Shown here one piece after another: positions 20,034 through 32,269 of a stretch of DNA of 64,000 bases. How positions within the stretch are numbered: the first letter of the stretch is position 1; each line of letters begins with the position of its first letter. The stretch is from Polydactylus sextarius (lineage: Eukaryota; Chordata; Actinopteri; Polynemidae), in the NCBI GenBank assembly GCA_016801845.1, contig CM028906.1, forward strand, positions 2,046,001 through 2,110,000, in the 5' to 3' direction. The position numbers and the translations under genes are program-made. Below the pieces are notes generated by a model. That model worked only from the letters and a program-made list of their open reading frames with translations. It did no database searches and was not told the origin of the DNA.

Positions 20034-20065
<32 letters not shown>

Positions 20066-20397
20066 GATGGAGTTGGGGGAGGTTTTGGAGGTTGAGGATC
20101 GACATAGATACACTGTTCAATATCTGTCCTGTTGACGATTATCACCAGAGGAGGTTTGCTGGTCTCAGGTGAGACAACCTGCGCCTCCTCCTCCGTCTCA
20201 TTGGACGGCAACACCTCCCGAATCCTGACCTCCATGACATCATCATCGCCCCCTCCTGCTCTGAGAGCATCACCCGTTGGCTCTGACAGTCTTGCTTTCA
20301 GAGTTAGAGTATAGACGAAGCACAGCAGCACACCTGAGAGGAAGAAGAGGACGCGATTGCGCCGGAGTCGTCTCCTCGGAGGCGAGTGCACGTTCAT
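9832..20397 (-). CDS. SLC24A1: Sodium/potassium/calcium exchanger 1 (NCKX1), reading frame interrupted twice
   Basis: Rod photoreceptor K+-dependent Na+/Ca2+ exchanger that extrudes Ca2+ across the outer-segment membrane. Coding exons (- strand, high to low): 20397-19394, 16628-16479, 16350-16242, 14810-14757, 14590-14540, 13961-13884, 12307-12174, 11666-11385, 11254-11165, 10998-10832, 10082-9832. All junctions are GT-AG and phase-compatible, ~790 codons. The order is: ATG at 20397; N-terminal hydrophobic segment ([16 protein letters not shown]); Pro/Thr/Asn-rich loop; [14 protein letters not shown]; first exchanger half with alpha-1 repeat ([11 protein letters not shown], Glu present); Pro/Ala-rich exon; [20 protein letters not shown]; acidic Asp/Glu loop; [15 protein letters not shown]; second half with alpha-2 repeat ([12 protein letters not shown], Asp present); C-terminal helix. 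Two breaks: the start-codon frame and exchanger frame differ in exon 1 (near 20012-20060), and one extra base at 9915-9916 shifts the last helix. The canonical stop is 9832-9834; without correction the frame runs on to 9734. Sequencing or assembly indels are as likely as real loss. Confidence 0.9.
13005..13262 (+). repeat. Interspersed teleost repeat with inverted GGGGACC/GGTCCCC motifs, copy 1
   Basis: Starts near CAGGGGACATTTCATTGACT, contains CATTATGGGGACCTGCTTTT and AGGTCCCCATAATGTGAG in inverted orientation, and ends in (CA)n. A diverged second copy of the same length and order lies at about 57270-57545. This copy is inside a SLC24A1 intron. Confidence 0.75.
13459..13490 (+). repeat. (CA)n microsatellite
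   Basis: An uninterrupted dinucleotide run of about 16 units in a SLC24A1 intron. Confidence 0.95.
16947..16982. repeat. Perfect 14-bp inverted repeat (hairpin)
   Basis: Arms TTGTCAGATGATTT and AAATCATCTGACAA are exact reverse complements around an 8-base GATAATCA loop. The arms are too short for a typical miRNA precursor; it could be a MITE relic or chance. Confidence 0.7.
17570..17598. repeat. Perfect 13-bp inverted repeat (hairpin)
   Basis: Arms AACTATTTCTGGT and ACCAGAAATAGTT flank a 3-base ATC loop. It is followed by a T run, but there is no other sign of an RNA gene. Confidence 0.7.
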
Positions 20398-20571
20398 TGC
20401 CCTCGTGGTCTCGACTCTTCCAGCAGGAAGCTATGTCAGATGCATTGCTATTCCTTGACAGCCCCGGCACTGTTCTGTAGCGAGAGGACACCGCTGACGG
20501 AGAAGTCACACACACACTTACACACAGTGTGTTTCATCTTTTACAGCTTGGCAGCTTCAACCTGTTGAAGA

Positions 20572-21250
20572 ACTGAAAACAAGAAAACACACAGTGACGA
20601 AAATCACATCATCATGAACATAAATGTGTGTATCTGTGTTTCTGCAGAGAGTGTGTGTGTGTGTTGGGGAGGGGGGGGGGGTGATGTGGGGGTTGCAGAC
20701 AGCCACCTGTTACTATGGCTACATAATCACACAGGCTTTGGCTTCTCACAAAACAGGAGTCCATTTAAGACACGTTAAACATGTTGAAGCGGGAACAAAA
20801 GCTGGTCTGGAGTCAGAATAAAGCGATTCAATCACAATTAATTATATTTAGTGATATGATAAAGCGTGAGCGCGCGTTTGGAGAGAGCGTGATGACATGC
20901 GCGTGCACTAAACGATTATCAATGAAACATTACTAAACCTTTAAGATGTCCGTGTGAACCAAGACATATCAAACAGAATATGTGTAACGGAAAATTGTGC
21001 GTTGAGGTTTAATTGGGGAGTAAAGCGCGGATTATCACGCAAGGTCGACGCACACGAATAAAAAGGTGATAACAGGAGGAATAAAAAGCAGAAAGCGTTT
21101 GAGTGCGGTGAGAGGAGATGCAGGACTTACCTGTGCCGCCGGCTCTCGGCCCCTCGCCGCCGCGCACCGTCGCTCCAGCTGTGCGTAACGGACGCAGAGA
21201 TGCTGACTCTGGTTTTTGGGGAAGCTACAAGGGCGCACCGCATGTCAGGG
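20572..21250 (-). other. SLC24A1 5'UTR exon and first intron (inferred)
   Basis: On the - strand, a strong donor (CACAG followed by GTAAGTCC, exon end at 21131) lies upstream of an acceptor (TTTTCAG, exon beginning at 20572). This predicts a non-coding first exon ending at 21131, and a second exon starting at 20572 that carries the ATG at 20395-20397. The intron holds a G-rich (GT)n tract near 20648-20682. Neither the transcript nor the start site can be seen directly. Confidence 0.55.
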
Positions 21251-21500
21251 CTTGAACGCAGCTCAGCATAATGCCGCTAAGAGGATTAGGAGCCAAACAC
21301 CTCTCACCTTCCCTTTCACACATAACTCTGTTATCAATACACCAACATTCACAGCGCTGTGTTGGTCCTGCGGCCGCAGGTTTGAGGCAAAACCGAGTGA
21401 GGCGGCTGTGCGCGCGGCGCCAGCTGCAGGCGCGATAATGACCGCGTCCGGAGGCGGACGGGAGGAGTCAGGTCGGTGCGTTGGGTGTGGTCAGGTGAAA
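21131..21500 (-). promoter_or_regulatory. CpG-rich putative SLC24A1 promoter
   Basis: The richest GC/CpG stretch in this part of the window, including GCGGCCGC near 21370 and a CGCGCGGCGCC block near 21410-21420, set in AT-rich surroundings. It lies at and just upstream of the predicted first exon of SLC24A1. The next gene upstream (HACD3) is co-directional and far away, so the island most simply belongs to SLC24A1. Confidence 0.5.
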
Positions 21501-21560
21501 CCTCATCTGTACGATGGAGGTGGATTCAGTTCATCGCAATCATAAAACAGCATACGTAAT

Positions 21561-24500
21561 TTAAGTGTTTTGGTTTGTTGCCACATGAACCGCCAAAAAA
21601 CAAAACAAAAAAACAAAAAAATTCACTTTTACACAGTGTCATCTCAGTTTCTGAATTTCATTTGACAGTTTAGAGACTTGACTCAGTTTTAGTAAGAGGA
21701 TTAGAGTCGCTTTTTACTCAAGGTGAAGTTAAGAAATGTCCAAATAAGGAAGATGATGGTTCAAGTTGTGCCGCCTACAACTGATCAAATAAATCTAAGA
21801 AAACAGTGAAGGAGCTGTCAATCAAATAATCTCACACTTACACAGAAAAGGGTCAGTCAGCTGAAACAGTAACAGCACTGGTCACCAGGTTAAACAATAT
21901 TAATTTACACACCAGACTGCAGCTTTAAGACTGAAATCCTAAAAAAAAAAAAAAAAATCTTATAAACTACCTCAGGTAAGAAAAATGCTCCTCATGGTGT
22001 TTTGTTAAAAGTTTCCTATGTAGCACGTCGAGATTTTAGGGAATAATATTTTTAGAGAATTTAAATGAACGTGGGGAGAATGAAGGCCCTGAAAACAAAG
22101 TGTGATTTTTTTCTATCCAGCAGGCTTTGCCCTCTTGCCTTCATGAAACATGACCTGATTTCATTAAGTCTAAGAAAGCTGTGACGGTAATGGAAAAAAA
22201 AAAAAAAAACTTGGAGCTTGTGTTTGGAGAGAAATTAAATATAACCAGAGCCCGTATTCACAAATATTGTCAGCGCCCTCTCAGAGAACTTAGCCTAAAA
22301 ATTCCTAGCAAGGAATCTTAGCCTAAGAGTGATTCAGGAAGTTTCTGAGGGCAACTCTGATCAAGGAGGAGACAGAAACTTTTCTCAGTGATGAGGAGGT
22401 GTGGTTGACCGTTGACACAGTCTCTAAAAGCTGTGATTAGTTGTTACAAAAAGGAAAAAAAGAAACCAAGCAATCATAGAACTTTGACTGTATTAAGAAA
22501 TATGTAACTGTGATCATTTTTTTTCATGATGATGAAACTCAAAATAAAATTAATTTTTACACAGCTTCAAAATGTTTGAGCGTACCTTATTAACATGACC
22601 ATTATTTTCTTAGGCTAAGATTCCTTGCTAGGAATTTTTAGGCTAAGTTAGTATCACCCTGAGAGGACTCGACATCTTTGTGAATATGGGCTGTGGACTT
22701 TAATGGTGCAGTTCAGCCACTTGAGGTCAAAAGAGGTATTACAATTACAAAATAAATGTTCATGATGGAGAGTGGACAGTTTTGCAGTGCAAAACATGTT
22801 AATGTCACAATAAAAGGACAGACCAAATAAAAAAAAAAAAAAAAAAGCAGCTCATTTTCAAAATAAAAAAGATGTTTTATTATTTTTTTAGGAAGCCATA
22901 CTTATGATTTTATCTGCAGAAACACTTTAGTAAAGCAATAATTGGACGTGTTAGTGTGTTTGTTCACATCCTCCAGGAGACACTCTTGCAAAGACCAGTG
23001 TGGAAATGAATTAAAACAGCAACTCGAATGCACACAAATAAATACAAACCAAAACAAATGCAGTGAAGGCTCAAAGGTGAACAGAACGGAAACGACAGAA
23101 AAATCAAGACAATCAGATTTCGACCCCAATTTCAACACAGTGTGGGTAGATGGTTTATCACGTCTAACAATCCTTAAATGTTTTGACTTTAATACACTTC
23201 TGATGAATCTTGGACGTTTCAACTGACATCGTTAGGCAAGACATTTCAAACATGAAAAAAAAGACCTTTTCACTGCTCTCTGGTGGACAAACTATGTAAA
23301 ATCACTCCTAATTATACTGACCAGTAAATACCATTAGCTTATAAACCTGTTATGACAAACAGGACAGAGAGGTATGGATAGTTATGTATCAGTTATAAGC
23401 TGTTGATAACATCCACCTCTGGCTTGCCAGGTTGTGACAAATCCTCCTCCAGAACTGTTTTCTGTTTTTCCAATCATCAAAGATCTAATTAAACCCAACT
23501 TATTAGAAAAAATGCATGTGACAAGAATTGGACCTGTGTCCCATTAAATCACATGGTGGATGGTGTAGACCTTTACATCAGGATGTTTTAGCTTCACTTC
23601 TCAGGAAGACACGTCGTCCATCATCATCATGTCATCGGTCTAACCATAGCAGCATGTATTTCCAGCTTTCATTACACTAACATCAGGGACCAAAGAACTA
23701 CATTTTTAAATTTTATACATTGGTTTTAAATCAGTGAAGGACTAAGGACTGGGTGTTATGTGGGGGTGGGCTAGAAATAATAGTAGCATTATTGGCTAAA
23801 TGAGCTAAAAGCTAACTTTTTCCCATGATAAAAATGACAATAGTAGTGTGGAGCATTTATCTGCACAGTTTACAGCTGAGATAGCCTCTAAACTTTTAAA
23901 CTGTCCTCTAACCTCTGTTGTCAAACATCAGACTGATCTCTCATCACAGGGTTTCTGGGTTTGTACTTCAGTTTATCTCAGCAGTTTCAGTCACATTCCT
24001 CTTGCAGCTTTAAACAAGAACAAGAAGCAAGTAAACAAGAGTTTTTCTGGAAAATAAACAGTTTTAGGTTTCTAGCTATAAACAAAGTGAAGCTGAACTA
24101 ACCTTCATGAAAGACTGAATGTGAATTTAGTTTAGAAAAAAGATCCATAAATATATTTCCCACTGCAGTGATTTACATGAATTTGTTAATATTCAAAGCG
24201 GTGAGTGACTCCCATCTTCTTTTACTACTCAGTGTGACGACTGCACATCTGAATCCAGCAAACAAACTTAGAAGTGATGTTTTGTAGTTCACTGTGCTTT
24301 CATGTAAAATAATCTGAATTAAATTCTCTACTGATACAAGAAGCATAACAGAAATGTTTCAGGTTATTTACTCCACCTTGTGTAAACTTCAAGTTTAGAA
24401 TCATCTCACTGAGACATAAAGTATTTTTTGTTACTGTGATGTTTTCATTCGGAAGCAAACTGAAACAAACCCCATGGTGTGTTCAAGAGCACGATGTTAT

Positions 24501-25503
24501 TTGAGACTTTGCTTTGTTTCTCATCTTACTCTAAATCCGCAGATATCTGAGGATCCTTGAACACACCACAACAGAGAGAATACAAATTTTTTCAGCTTTC
24601 ATGTGAGCATGTCCCATTTTGACAGTAAGAGGTTTGTGATTTGAAATAAATAGGTAAATAAATAAATAAATAAATAAAACATCATGAAAGCTGAGAGTAT
24701 GCAGCCTGCAAGCCTCTGTCACAGTGAACCAGTTGTTTATCTGGTGTCTTGTTGTGCTGTTTACCAGTAACAATGTGTTTATAATAATAATAATCTGTTT
24801 TAGCAGCAGTGAACAGCCACTGTAGCGACAGATGTAGTTGGCTACAGGAGGAAACATTTCTGATGCTGCAAATAAAACAGAACATCAACACCTAGACAGG
24901 GATTACAACATAAATATGTTTGTGGTTTGTGTTATTACTCACTGTGAGAGGAGGGACATACATTTTAAACAGTGTGTTGAAGGTAAGAATATTATTTTCA
25001 ACCAACGCAGCATGAGTTTTGTAAATAATGTGAAACAACGATGACAAACCTGTCATGATTATTTCATGCAGAACGGTTTCTAAATGCTTTCTCTAACCCA
25101 CATGTTAACAGTAACTAGAATATTTCCAAAGATAAACCAAATTACTCCTATATGATGTGTAAGATTCATTTTGGACAGTGTTTGTTAACAATATGAACAT
25201 TTGTTTCAGTTTTCATTTCCATCTTTTGTGAATCGTGAAAGACAGAAAAACACACAAAACATGAACAAAATGAGGGTGAAGAGCAAACATGAAAACAAAT
25301 CAGACTCGGCCGTCAGTGAGTCCACGAGCTGGTACGCAGAGGATTTGGTTTGGAAAAGTTCACAGTTCACCCAGTGCAAAAAAAGGTGACCAGGTCAGTG
25401 TGGTTAAGTAAGTGTGTAGGAAGATGAAAAAAGGCAAGAAGAAGACAATAAAACAGCCACTTTATCTTTAAGTGGACGTCAGTTCAGGGTGTGATCAGAT
25501 CAG
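21561..25503. other. Spacer between SLC24A1 promoter and HACD3 stop, including the HACD3 3'UTR
   Basis: No supported gene. It holds the MITE at 22249-22692, several A-runs, an AAAT-type tract near 24648-24678 and ordinary AT-rich sequence. The HACD3 3'UTR must lie at its right-hand side (- strand). A reverse-strand AATAAA is present at about 22875-22880, but I cannot say whether it is the signal used. Confidence 0.5.
22249..22692. mobile_element. Non-autonomous DNA transposon (MITE), Harbinger-like, long terminal inverted repeats
   Basis: The left end reads AGCCCGTATTCACAAA and the right end TTTGTGAATATGGGCT, an inverted pair with one mismatch. The similarity extends ~80 bp inward. The block CTTAGCCTAAAAATTCCTAG... 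at 22289-22328 is repeated in reverse complement at 22609-22648, and each arm itself contains a TTCCTAGCAAGGAA palindrome and two CTTAGCCTA copies. There is no coding capacity in the ~440 bp. The termini resemble fish PIF/Harbinger MITEs. I could not fix a target-site duplication. Confidence 0.8.
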
Positions 25504-28500
25504 TTAGTGGACTTTCCTTTTCCTCGAGCGGTATCGTCTCCTCCTCTGCTTGTACAGGTGTCGGAAATTGATGAAGAGTCCTGGAGACGAGAAAAAAACT
25601 TCTGTTATTGAACTTATTGATTAGGTTTATTGTCTGTCTCATGGAGAAGCTGAAGGAATTTGCCAGGACACTGAGCATCAAAGCGTTATTATTACTAAAG
25701 TGGCATTTTAATATTTTATACTCTGTGATTTGACAAACAAAACCCTCATTAGTAGCTGAAATGACAAGCCTTTTGCTGTGACGATTAAAACTTGATCATG
25801 TGATTACTCCTATCAGTTATAAAGTACATTTCTGTTTCGTTAATTTAATAAATTCAACTACACAATCATTTTGTTGCTCTTGACTACTCCACAAAATATG
25901 ATTAACTCTGATCCACTTTGTTTTTTTTGTCCTTTAATCATGGACAGATGGTATGCCTGCAAATGCTTCAAAATAAAAGCATAAGCCAAAGCTAAGAAAT
26001 TAGGTTAGTGTGCACTTAAATGCTGCAGGGCTTTTAATTTGAAATAGTTACATGAAGTGTCAAGTCATTATGAGAGAGTGGACTGAAATGAGGCTTTGTA
26101 TTATACTACGGTTCTACACACTGAACATATCCAGTTAAGGTAAATAGAGGCTGTGGTCAATATCTGAGGAGATAAGCTGTTGCAATAAGCAGCACTGAGC
26201 AGTTCACTTGGTTGTATTTGTGCCTCTGTGAGGAGACATGCTGGGTGAATCAGAGTGGGACGGTTTTATGTCAATGGATGTCGCCTCACCCAAAAACATG
26301 AGGACCAGGTAGATCTGCAGAGTGTAGGAGAAGCTCAGAGAGTGTCCCAGCACCGCAGGGAGGGGGAGGCTGAACAGACGCGTCTCGTCAAAGATGGGCA
26401 GCGACTGGATCACAGCCACCGCTGGGAACGTGTAAAGAATGACACACAGTCAGCAACAACTCACAAAGACTGCTGCCAATTTCTGTTTATGTCTTATGCC
26501 CGTTTATCAGTGAACATAACAATGCAGTCACTACCGGAGGGGTCACTGACCTTCAGCTATAACCCCCAGCGGGTACAGAGGGATCCAGAGGCTGTATCTC
26601 AGCCAGGTCAACAGCTTCCAGTCTGTGCCGATGCAGGCCAGCATGTAGAAGGGATACCTGGTGTGAAGAGATGGAAGATGTGACGTTAGAGAAGGTGACA
26701 GGACAATTTCACCTGAGAGACGAGGACGGCGACGGGATCTGAGCCGACCTGAAGATCTCGATGGTGCTCCACAGGTAGAAGACGAAGAAGACAACAGGTT
26801 TGTTCTGCATGTCTTCCAGGCTGCCGAAGATGACGAACAGGATGACGTTCCTCCCTGCAACCTGCAGCAGCACCACCATGGAAGCATATCTCACATGATT
26901 CTCACAGTTTACATTTTACAGTAAATGATAATTAGACTTAAGTGTTTGTATCACATTTATCACCTGTATCATCGCAGGAAAAAATCCGGTCTTGACCAAA
27001 CCCAACAAGGGATTAATGACCTCGAGCACGGCCATCATCTGACAGAAATACATCATATCAGCGGTGGTGTGGAAGGTATCATAGAATGAATCTGTGGAGG
27101 GTGAGAGAGAAACAGACATAATTAAACAGCACGTTCCATGAACCACTATCTATAAACCTCATCATTTGCAAAACAAATCTCTGTGGTGTAATCATGTTCC
27201 TGTTTCTATTCAAAAGAGCTTGTCAGTGAATAGCTCCTCTCAAACAAAAACACTCACGCTCTCACTGTTTTCTAAACCTCCTGCTTGTTTTATCAGCGGT
27301 GGTGTTGATTCACAACGTTTCTCTTCTGGGTTTTGTGTTTCATAAACACTCATCCAAAACCTGTCATCCACTAATTCATTTTTTTTGTCCATAATAACCA
27401 TTCAAATCTATTGAGGAGTACAATGGTTTTCCTGTTTTTATCTTTATTTAGTCTGTTTGCCTGTCGCCTGCCACTTCTACCTCTATTCAGAATCTTTGTT
27501 TTCTTCTATGTGATGGATTAAATAAAGCACAGATACAGACAGAAGGGTGACTCAATATAAACCGTGATGGTTTAACAGAGCTTTCACAAATGGTACCTAA
27601 ATAACAGCTGAGCTGCAAATAGCTTACTTTACATTTTCCCTAAATACTGAAAAAAAAAAAAAAATAGCAGTTAAGATAGTTAAGATCTGTCTTAACCATG
27701 TTGTTGGTTTGTTTTTGTTTACTGTAAAGTTCAATACAAATAATTATCAGTAAAACTAAAGAGATGATAAATTGGTTCACTTAAAAACCAAAAACACACC
27801 TTGACCAAGAATGAAAAGCCGAACAGTCATGTTGACGAAAATCCAGGAGAATCCCAGGAACTGAACGAGGTTGTACATGAACAAGTAGCCTTTCTTCAGA
27901 CCCAGGTAGGCTGAGGAAACAACGGAAAAAAATATGGATGAAAGGATGACTGTTTTTTAATTTATTCAACACAGATGAAAATCTCAGTGTGACTCACGAT
28001 CTTTACGAACTCTTGACTCAACACTGATCCTGTTTATCTTCTCCTCCTCCTCCTGAAAGAAATCACACCGTCACTTTTTATACGCTCCAAGTACAAACAT
28101 CCTCACTTCAGTTTCATTAATTATGATGCTACATCCCTCATCGGTCTTTAAATACTGACTATATTTTTAAATTAACATTTCGAAAACATTTCCTCGACCC
28201 AAAGGTGTGTGTTTATCAACAAAAATCACAGCCTCCACCAACCAGTCACGTTGCAGTTTACATCAATGTGTCCAAGCTCAAGTCCAATAATATATGGAGT
28301 GGAGAGTCAGAAGAAATTTAATTAAAAGTATCAATTACAATATGAATTCTTGAGGTATTTGTATTTGTAGGTTGACCAGCTTATCTGAACCAGTCAGAAT
28401 AATACAGCAGTAGCAGTGGAACAGCAATGACTTGACAGCTTCTTTCAATGTTTTTACACTTTGATACAATGATATGTGATAATTACCTCCCACTTGAGGA

Positions 28501-28835
28501 AGACAACTCAATTATCCTAAATGAGACTATAATCTCATTAAAGCTGCACCAACAAAAACTGTACTTTGTAGTGTTTTGTATTCACAACAGACAAACCAAA
28601 CCAAAACCGTTTCTCTCTTTCCTCAGTCGATAGTTTCAGTTCCAAGTTCCTACCTTTGCCTGAAGCTCCATCTCTGCATCGGACTCATCCAGCCAGCGGT
28701 CGAAGTCAGGAGCCAGAAACAGAGGCTTCTTCTCCTGCAGTGTCAGTCGGTCCCACCACCTGTCCTCCTGCTTCTTAATCTTGATGTCAACCTGACGCTG
28801 CGTGGACCTGTGGTTGATCTGGAGGCCAACAAGAA

Positions 28836-28878
<43 letters not shown>

Positions 28879-30990
28879 GGGAACGACATAACATCAGTGT
28901 TTAACGAGTAGCTGTTGTGTGGATACACTGTGTTGATCTCTGTCCACCATCCAAAGACACTGTACTTACCGTAGATGCATATTTATTAGGAACAGGCCGT
29001 CAGTAGCATTGGATGGTGATTTTAAGTCTAAAATGTGCATCAAAGTCTTACATTTTGCATATACATCTATTCAAGTTGAAAGAATAAGATAAAAACTGTA
29101 GCTCTATGTCTTTAAAATAAATTCAGACTATCTCCCATCATCTTGTACCAGCTGATCAAGTCTCACTTCAGCCAGGAGACGTTCTGCTCCTGCTCAATGT
29201 CATCACAATATATTCTAGGTATGGCATATTATCGTGAATGTTTCGTATGTGTAGAAAAGAAAATGAAAGAAATGTGACAGTGCGCAAAAAACTTTGAAAA
29301 CCAGAAATTAATCTTAAAGTTTTATTGGATTTTTAATTAAATGCCACTATCTTTTAATTCTTATATGCAGGATGAAGTAGTGGGAGGACTTCACTTACAT
29401 CTATATCTGCATTACTATTTGGTTCTGGAAGATAACATAATAAGAGAGAATACTACAACAACTACTCCAAATGGTCGACATCAGACACTGCAGGGAAATA
29501 AAAAATAGTAATGCATGAACAGAAGATCGATACCTCAGGTCTGACAGGTTCCAGAAACTCCAAACTGAACTCGTATTCATTATCTCCTTTAGCGCCGTGG
29601 CCCTGCGCTGTGGAGTAATAAAACAATTAAAGTTTTATATTGTAATGTTATCAGACCTTATGTTATTGAAACTCCAGGAATCAACATTTTCTTGTTCTTA
29701 CTTATAAATATTTATAAATACTAACCTCTGAATTGAAGCGTGTTGTTTTCCTGCAGGCTGATGTCCAGGTTCTGAAAAACACAAATATTTATAAACAACT
29801 GACCAGATGACACACAATACTTTGACAGATCAGACCAACAATGTGTTACTGTAACTCTCCTTCCACAAAAGAGCTGAGCACTGTCATTTATTTTAATCAA
29901 ACCTTAAACAACAGGAAGCACTCAAGTCTTTTAAGTGACAGCGGATGAATCAACACACTGATGACATCAGGGAGGTGGAAGTGAATTAACTCAGACAGAC
30001 TAGAGTGTGTGTGTGGATTCATGCTCATGATGGAACATGTTACCCAGTACAACAATGTGATGCACTGATATCTTTTAGGGGTCAGTGGCTGTAATACGGT
30101 GCTGATGGATCACACAGCATTATCCTGAGAGTAGACTGTTTTATTTTTTATTTAGTGTTTCCTCGTTGATAAAAATGGGTCAGATACGTGTAACATGACA
30201 GGTGTTCCTCTGTGGGTTTGTGTCAGCTGTTATTGATCTCCTAAGAGGCTAAAACAAGATCCAGAACTACCATTAAAAGCTATGAATCTTTTATGAGAGA
30301 CTAGTCCAACAGATGAAGAAGAGGAGAAGCCTGAACCTGGAGGAAAAGAACATGTATTTCATGTTTCCAGTGCAAAAGCTACACCTGCAAAACATAATTG
30401 ATTAAAATCAGACAAAATTAAAGAAGTAACGAACAGACTCAGTATTGATGTGAGAATAGACTCACACAAAACCCAACTAACTCAGAACAAACAACTTTAC
30501 CGAATGGCAGAAATTATTAGCAGCTAAAACTATTTTTCTTATGATGCACTGTACTGTATATTCTTATACTGTTCTGAGTAATCAATACACAAGTAGCAAG
30601 GGGAAGGTAGATTAGACAGAGAACACCTAAACATCACTTGAAGACATCTGAGGCTTGAAAAAGAGAAACTGGACAGAGTCACGGTTTTAAAAATTTGCAA
30701 ACTGTATCGTTGATTTTTTCTTTAGCCTTTAAAATAACTTCACCCCCACTTGTGCAACACTTGAGCCGTGTTAGCTCTACTATGGGTGCGTCTCAGCTAC
30801 ACCACCACAAATTAAACATTATCTGAAAACATTAAGTCTCCTGATTCTAAGTAACAGATTTCAGTATCGACATCGTTAGAGTCAGTCACCTGTCAAAGAA
30901 GAATTAGTCAAAGTTATCACTGTAATGAAATAATATAATGCAAATAACAAACAAACTAGGTCGTCTGGTGACAAGAGCCAATAGCAAACA

Positions 30991-31025
<35 letters not shown>

Positions 31026-31437
31026 AGAATAGTATAAGAATCTAAAATTATATATTTCATTTTACATAGACTTATTGAAATTTGAACAATAAAATTTGTG
31101 CTTATTATTGTTTTCTATCTTATTTTTTTATCCTTCACGGGAACATTAGAGGTTAAGTTTAACCACATTTAAACTGTAGCTACATCGTCACTTAGCTAAC
31201 AGTTAAGCTAACTGCTAACTGGCGGCGGAGCAAACATTAAAATACGTTACATACACAGTATTTACACAATGGTTACATTTAGAGCCTTTTAAACATATTG
31301 TGTGAGTAAGTTCAGGCTGACAGCAGCTGACAGCGGGATGCTGAGGACTGTCCTACCTTTGCATCGCTCAGTTCCACCCGGAGAAAAATCTCTCCGTGTC
31401 GCTGAGCCCAGAAAACATGAGGAGTTAAAATCTGCAT
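25504..31437 (-). CDS. HACD3: Very-long-chain (3R)-3-hydroxyacyl-CoA dehydratase 3
   Basis: ER membrane enzyme that dehydrates 3-hydroxyacyl-CoA in the third step of very-long-chain fatty-acid elongation; also known as PTPLAD1/B-ind1. Exons (- strand): 31437-31357, 29771-29726, 29607-29534, 28818-28654, 28052-27998, 27910-27800, 27091-26964, 26861-26749, 26657-26551, 26421-26290, 25580-25504. All are GT-AG and the joined frame is 362 aa, the usual length. Residues 1 to ~110 form the CS/p23-like domain (MQILTPHVFWAQRHGEIFL), followed by PLFLAPDFDRWLDESDAEME and a Glu-rich linker. The dehydratase membrane domain follows: KKGYLFMYNLVQFLGFSWIF, DSFYDTFHTTADMMYFCQMM, and the Tyr (RYPFYML, ~259) and Glu (PLYPLGVIAE, ~293) regions that carry the catalytic pair in this family. 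The C-terminus is basic (RSRKRKVH), like the KKKIH end of mammalian HACD3, an ER-retention type tail. The start Met is the only one in frame before the conserved N-terminus. Nothing is broken. Confidence 0.95.
28839..28874 (-). repeat. (CA)n microsatellite upstream of a HACD3 acceptor
   Basis: About 18 CA units, read as (TG)n in the transcript, ending ~20 nt before the acceptor of the HACD3 exon that begins at 28818. Confidence 0.95.
30993..31023 (+). repeat. (GT)n microsatellite
   Basis: About 15 GT units inside HACD3 intron 1. Confidence 0.95.
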
Positions 31438-31660
31438 CGTCCCTCCGTGTTTTCTAAAATCTACATGCCCCAATACAATTATTATTTGCACTCAAACAGA
31501 TAGTGCGAGTTCTTCATCGGCTCTGACGACCCCCACATACACAGCACAGTGGATGAAGGACCAGATGATGCCGCATACTTCCGGGAGGAGGGGCTTCTTT
31601 CTTCTTCTTTGTTTTTCCATGGCTGATTGCGAACCCTCGGGAGGAAGTCGCTCCCGGACT
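31438..31660 (-). promoter_or_regulatory. Putative HACD3 promoter with an ETS-type site
   Basis: The sequence directly upstream of the HACD3 start codon. It contains ACTTCCGGGAGGAGGGGC (CTTCCGG core at 31578-31584), an ETS-family consensus typical of housekeeping promoters, ~140 bp from the ATG. There is no TATA box at an obvious spacing. Assignment is by position and motif only. Confidence 0.4.
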
Positions 31661-32269
31661 TCAAAATAAGATTCCTAAAGTGCAACTTCAAAATAAACGG
31701 TCTTTATTGATGTTTTGTATATTATATTTTCCGTTTTGTGGTATTATATTTCTATATTTTTTAATTCAATGATTAGTTCATTTAAGGGCAGATCAGCAAT
31801 ACAGAGAAGCAATTCCTTAAATATGTATTGTAAACACAGGTCTTATTAATCACATTCATTTCATTACCATTTTTAAAAATTATTTTTTATTATAATTTCG
31901 AGTACAGTACAGTTTTTTAAGTGATATTTGGTTATCTTTTTTGGTCAACAGGCAGTCTCTCTTACACAGTGTTTGTTTATTTTGGTTTAAGTCAATACAA
32001 ATGTGCCTTGTGTCTTTGCGTGTATGGTATGTTAACATCTTTGTGAATATACTTGTGAATATACTATATTTTCATAAGAGATTCTTTTAGATGTGTAAAA
32101 TAATTGAAACAAAATGTCAAATGTTTACATTTATGCAATATCTGGATGAATCAGTATCATGTTAGCTCTATTGTGAGTTGTTCCTGATACTCATACAGAC
32201 TCAGGCTGGACTGGATGAAATGTCTGTATGTCAACACATCTCTTTTTTAATAATGCATTTCATGTTTTA

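Noticed and set aside
21561..25503. INTS14 expected between HACD3 and SLC24A1 by human synteny
   Set aside because: No exon-like sequence resembling it was found by reading both strands.
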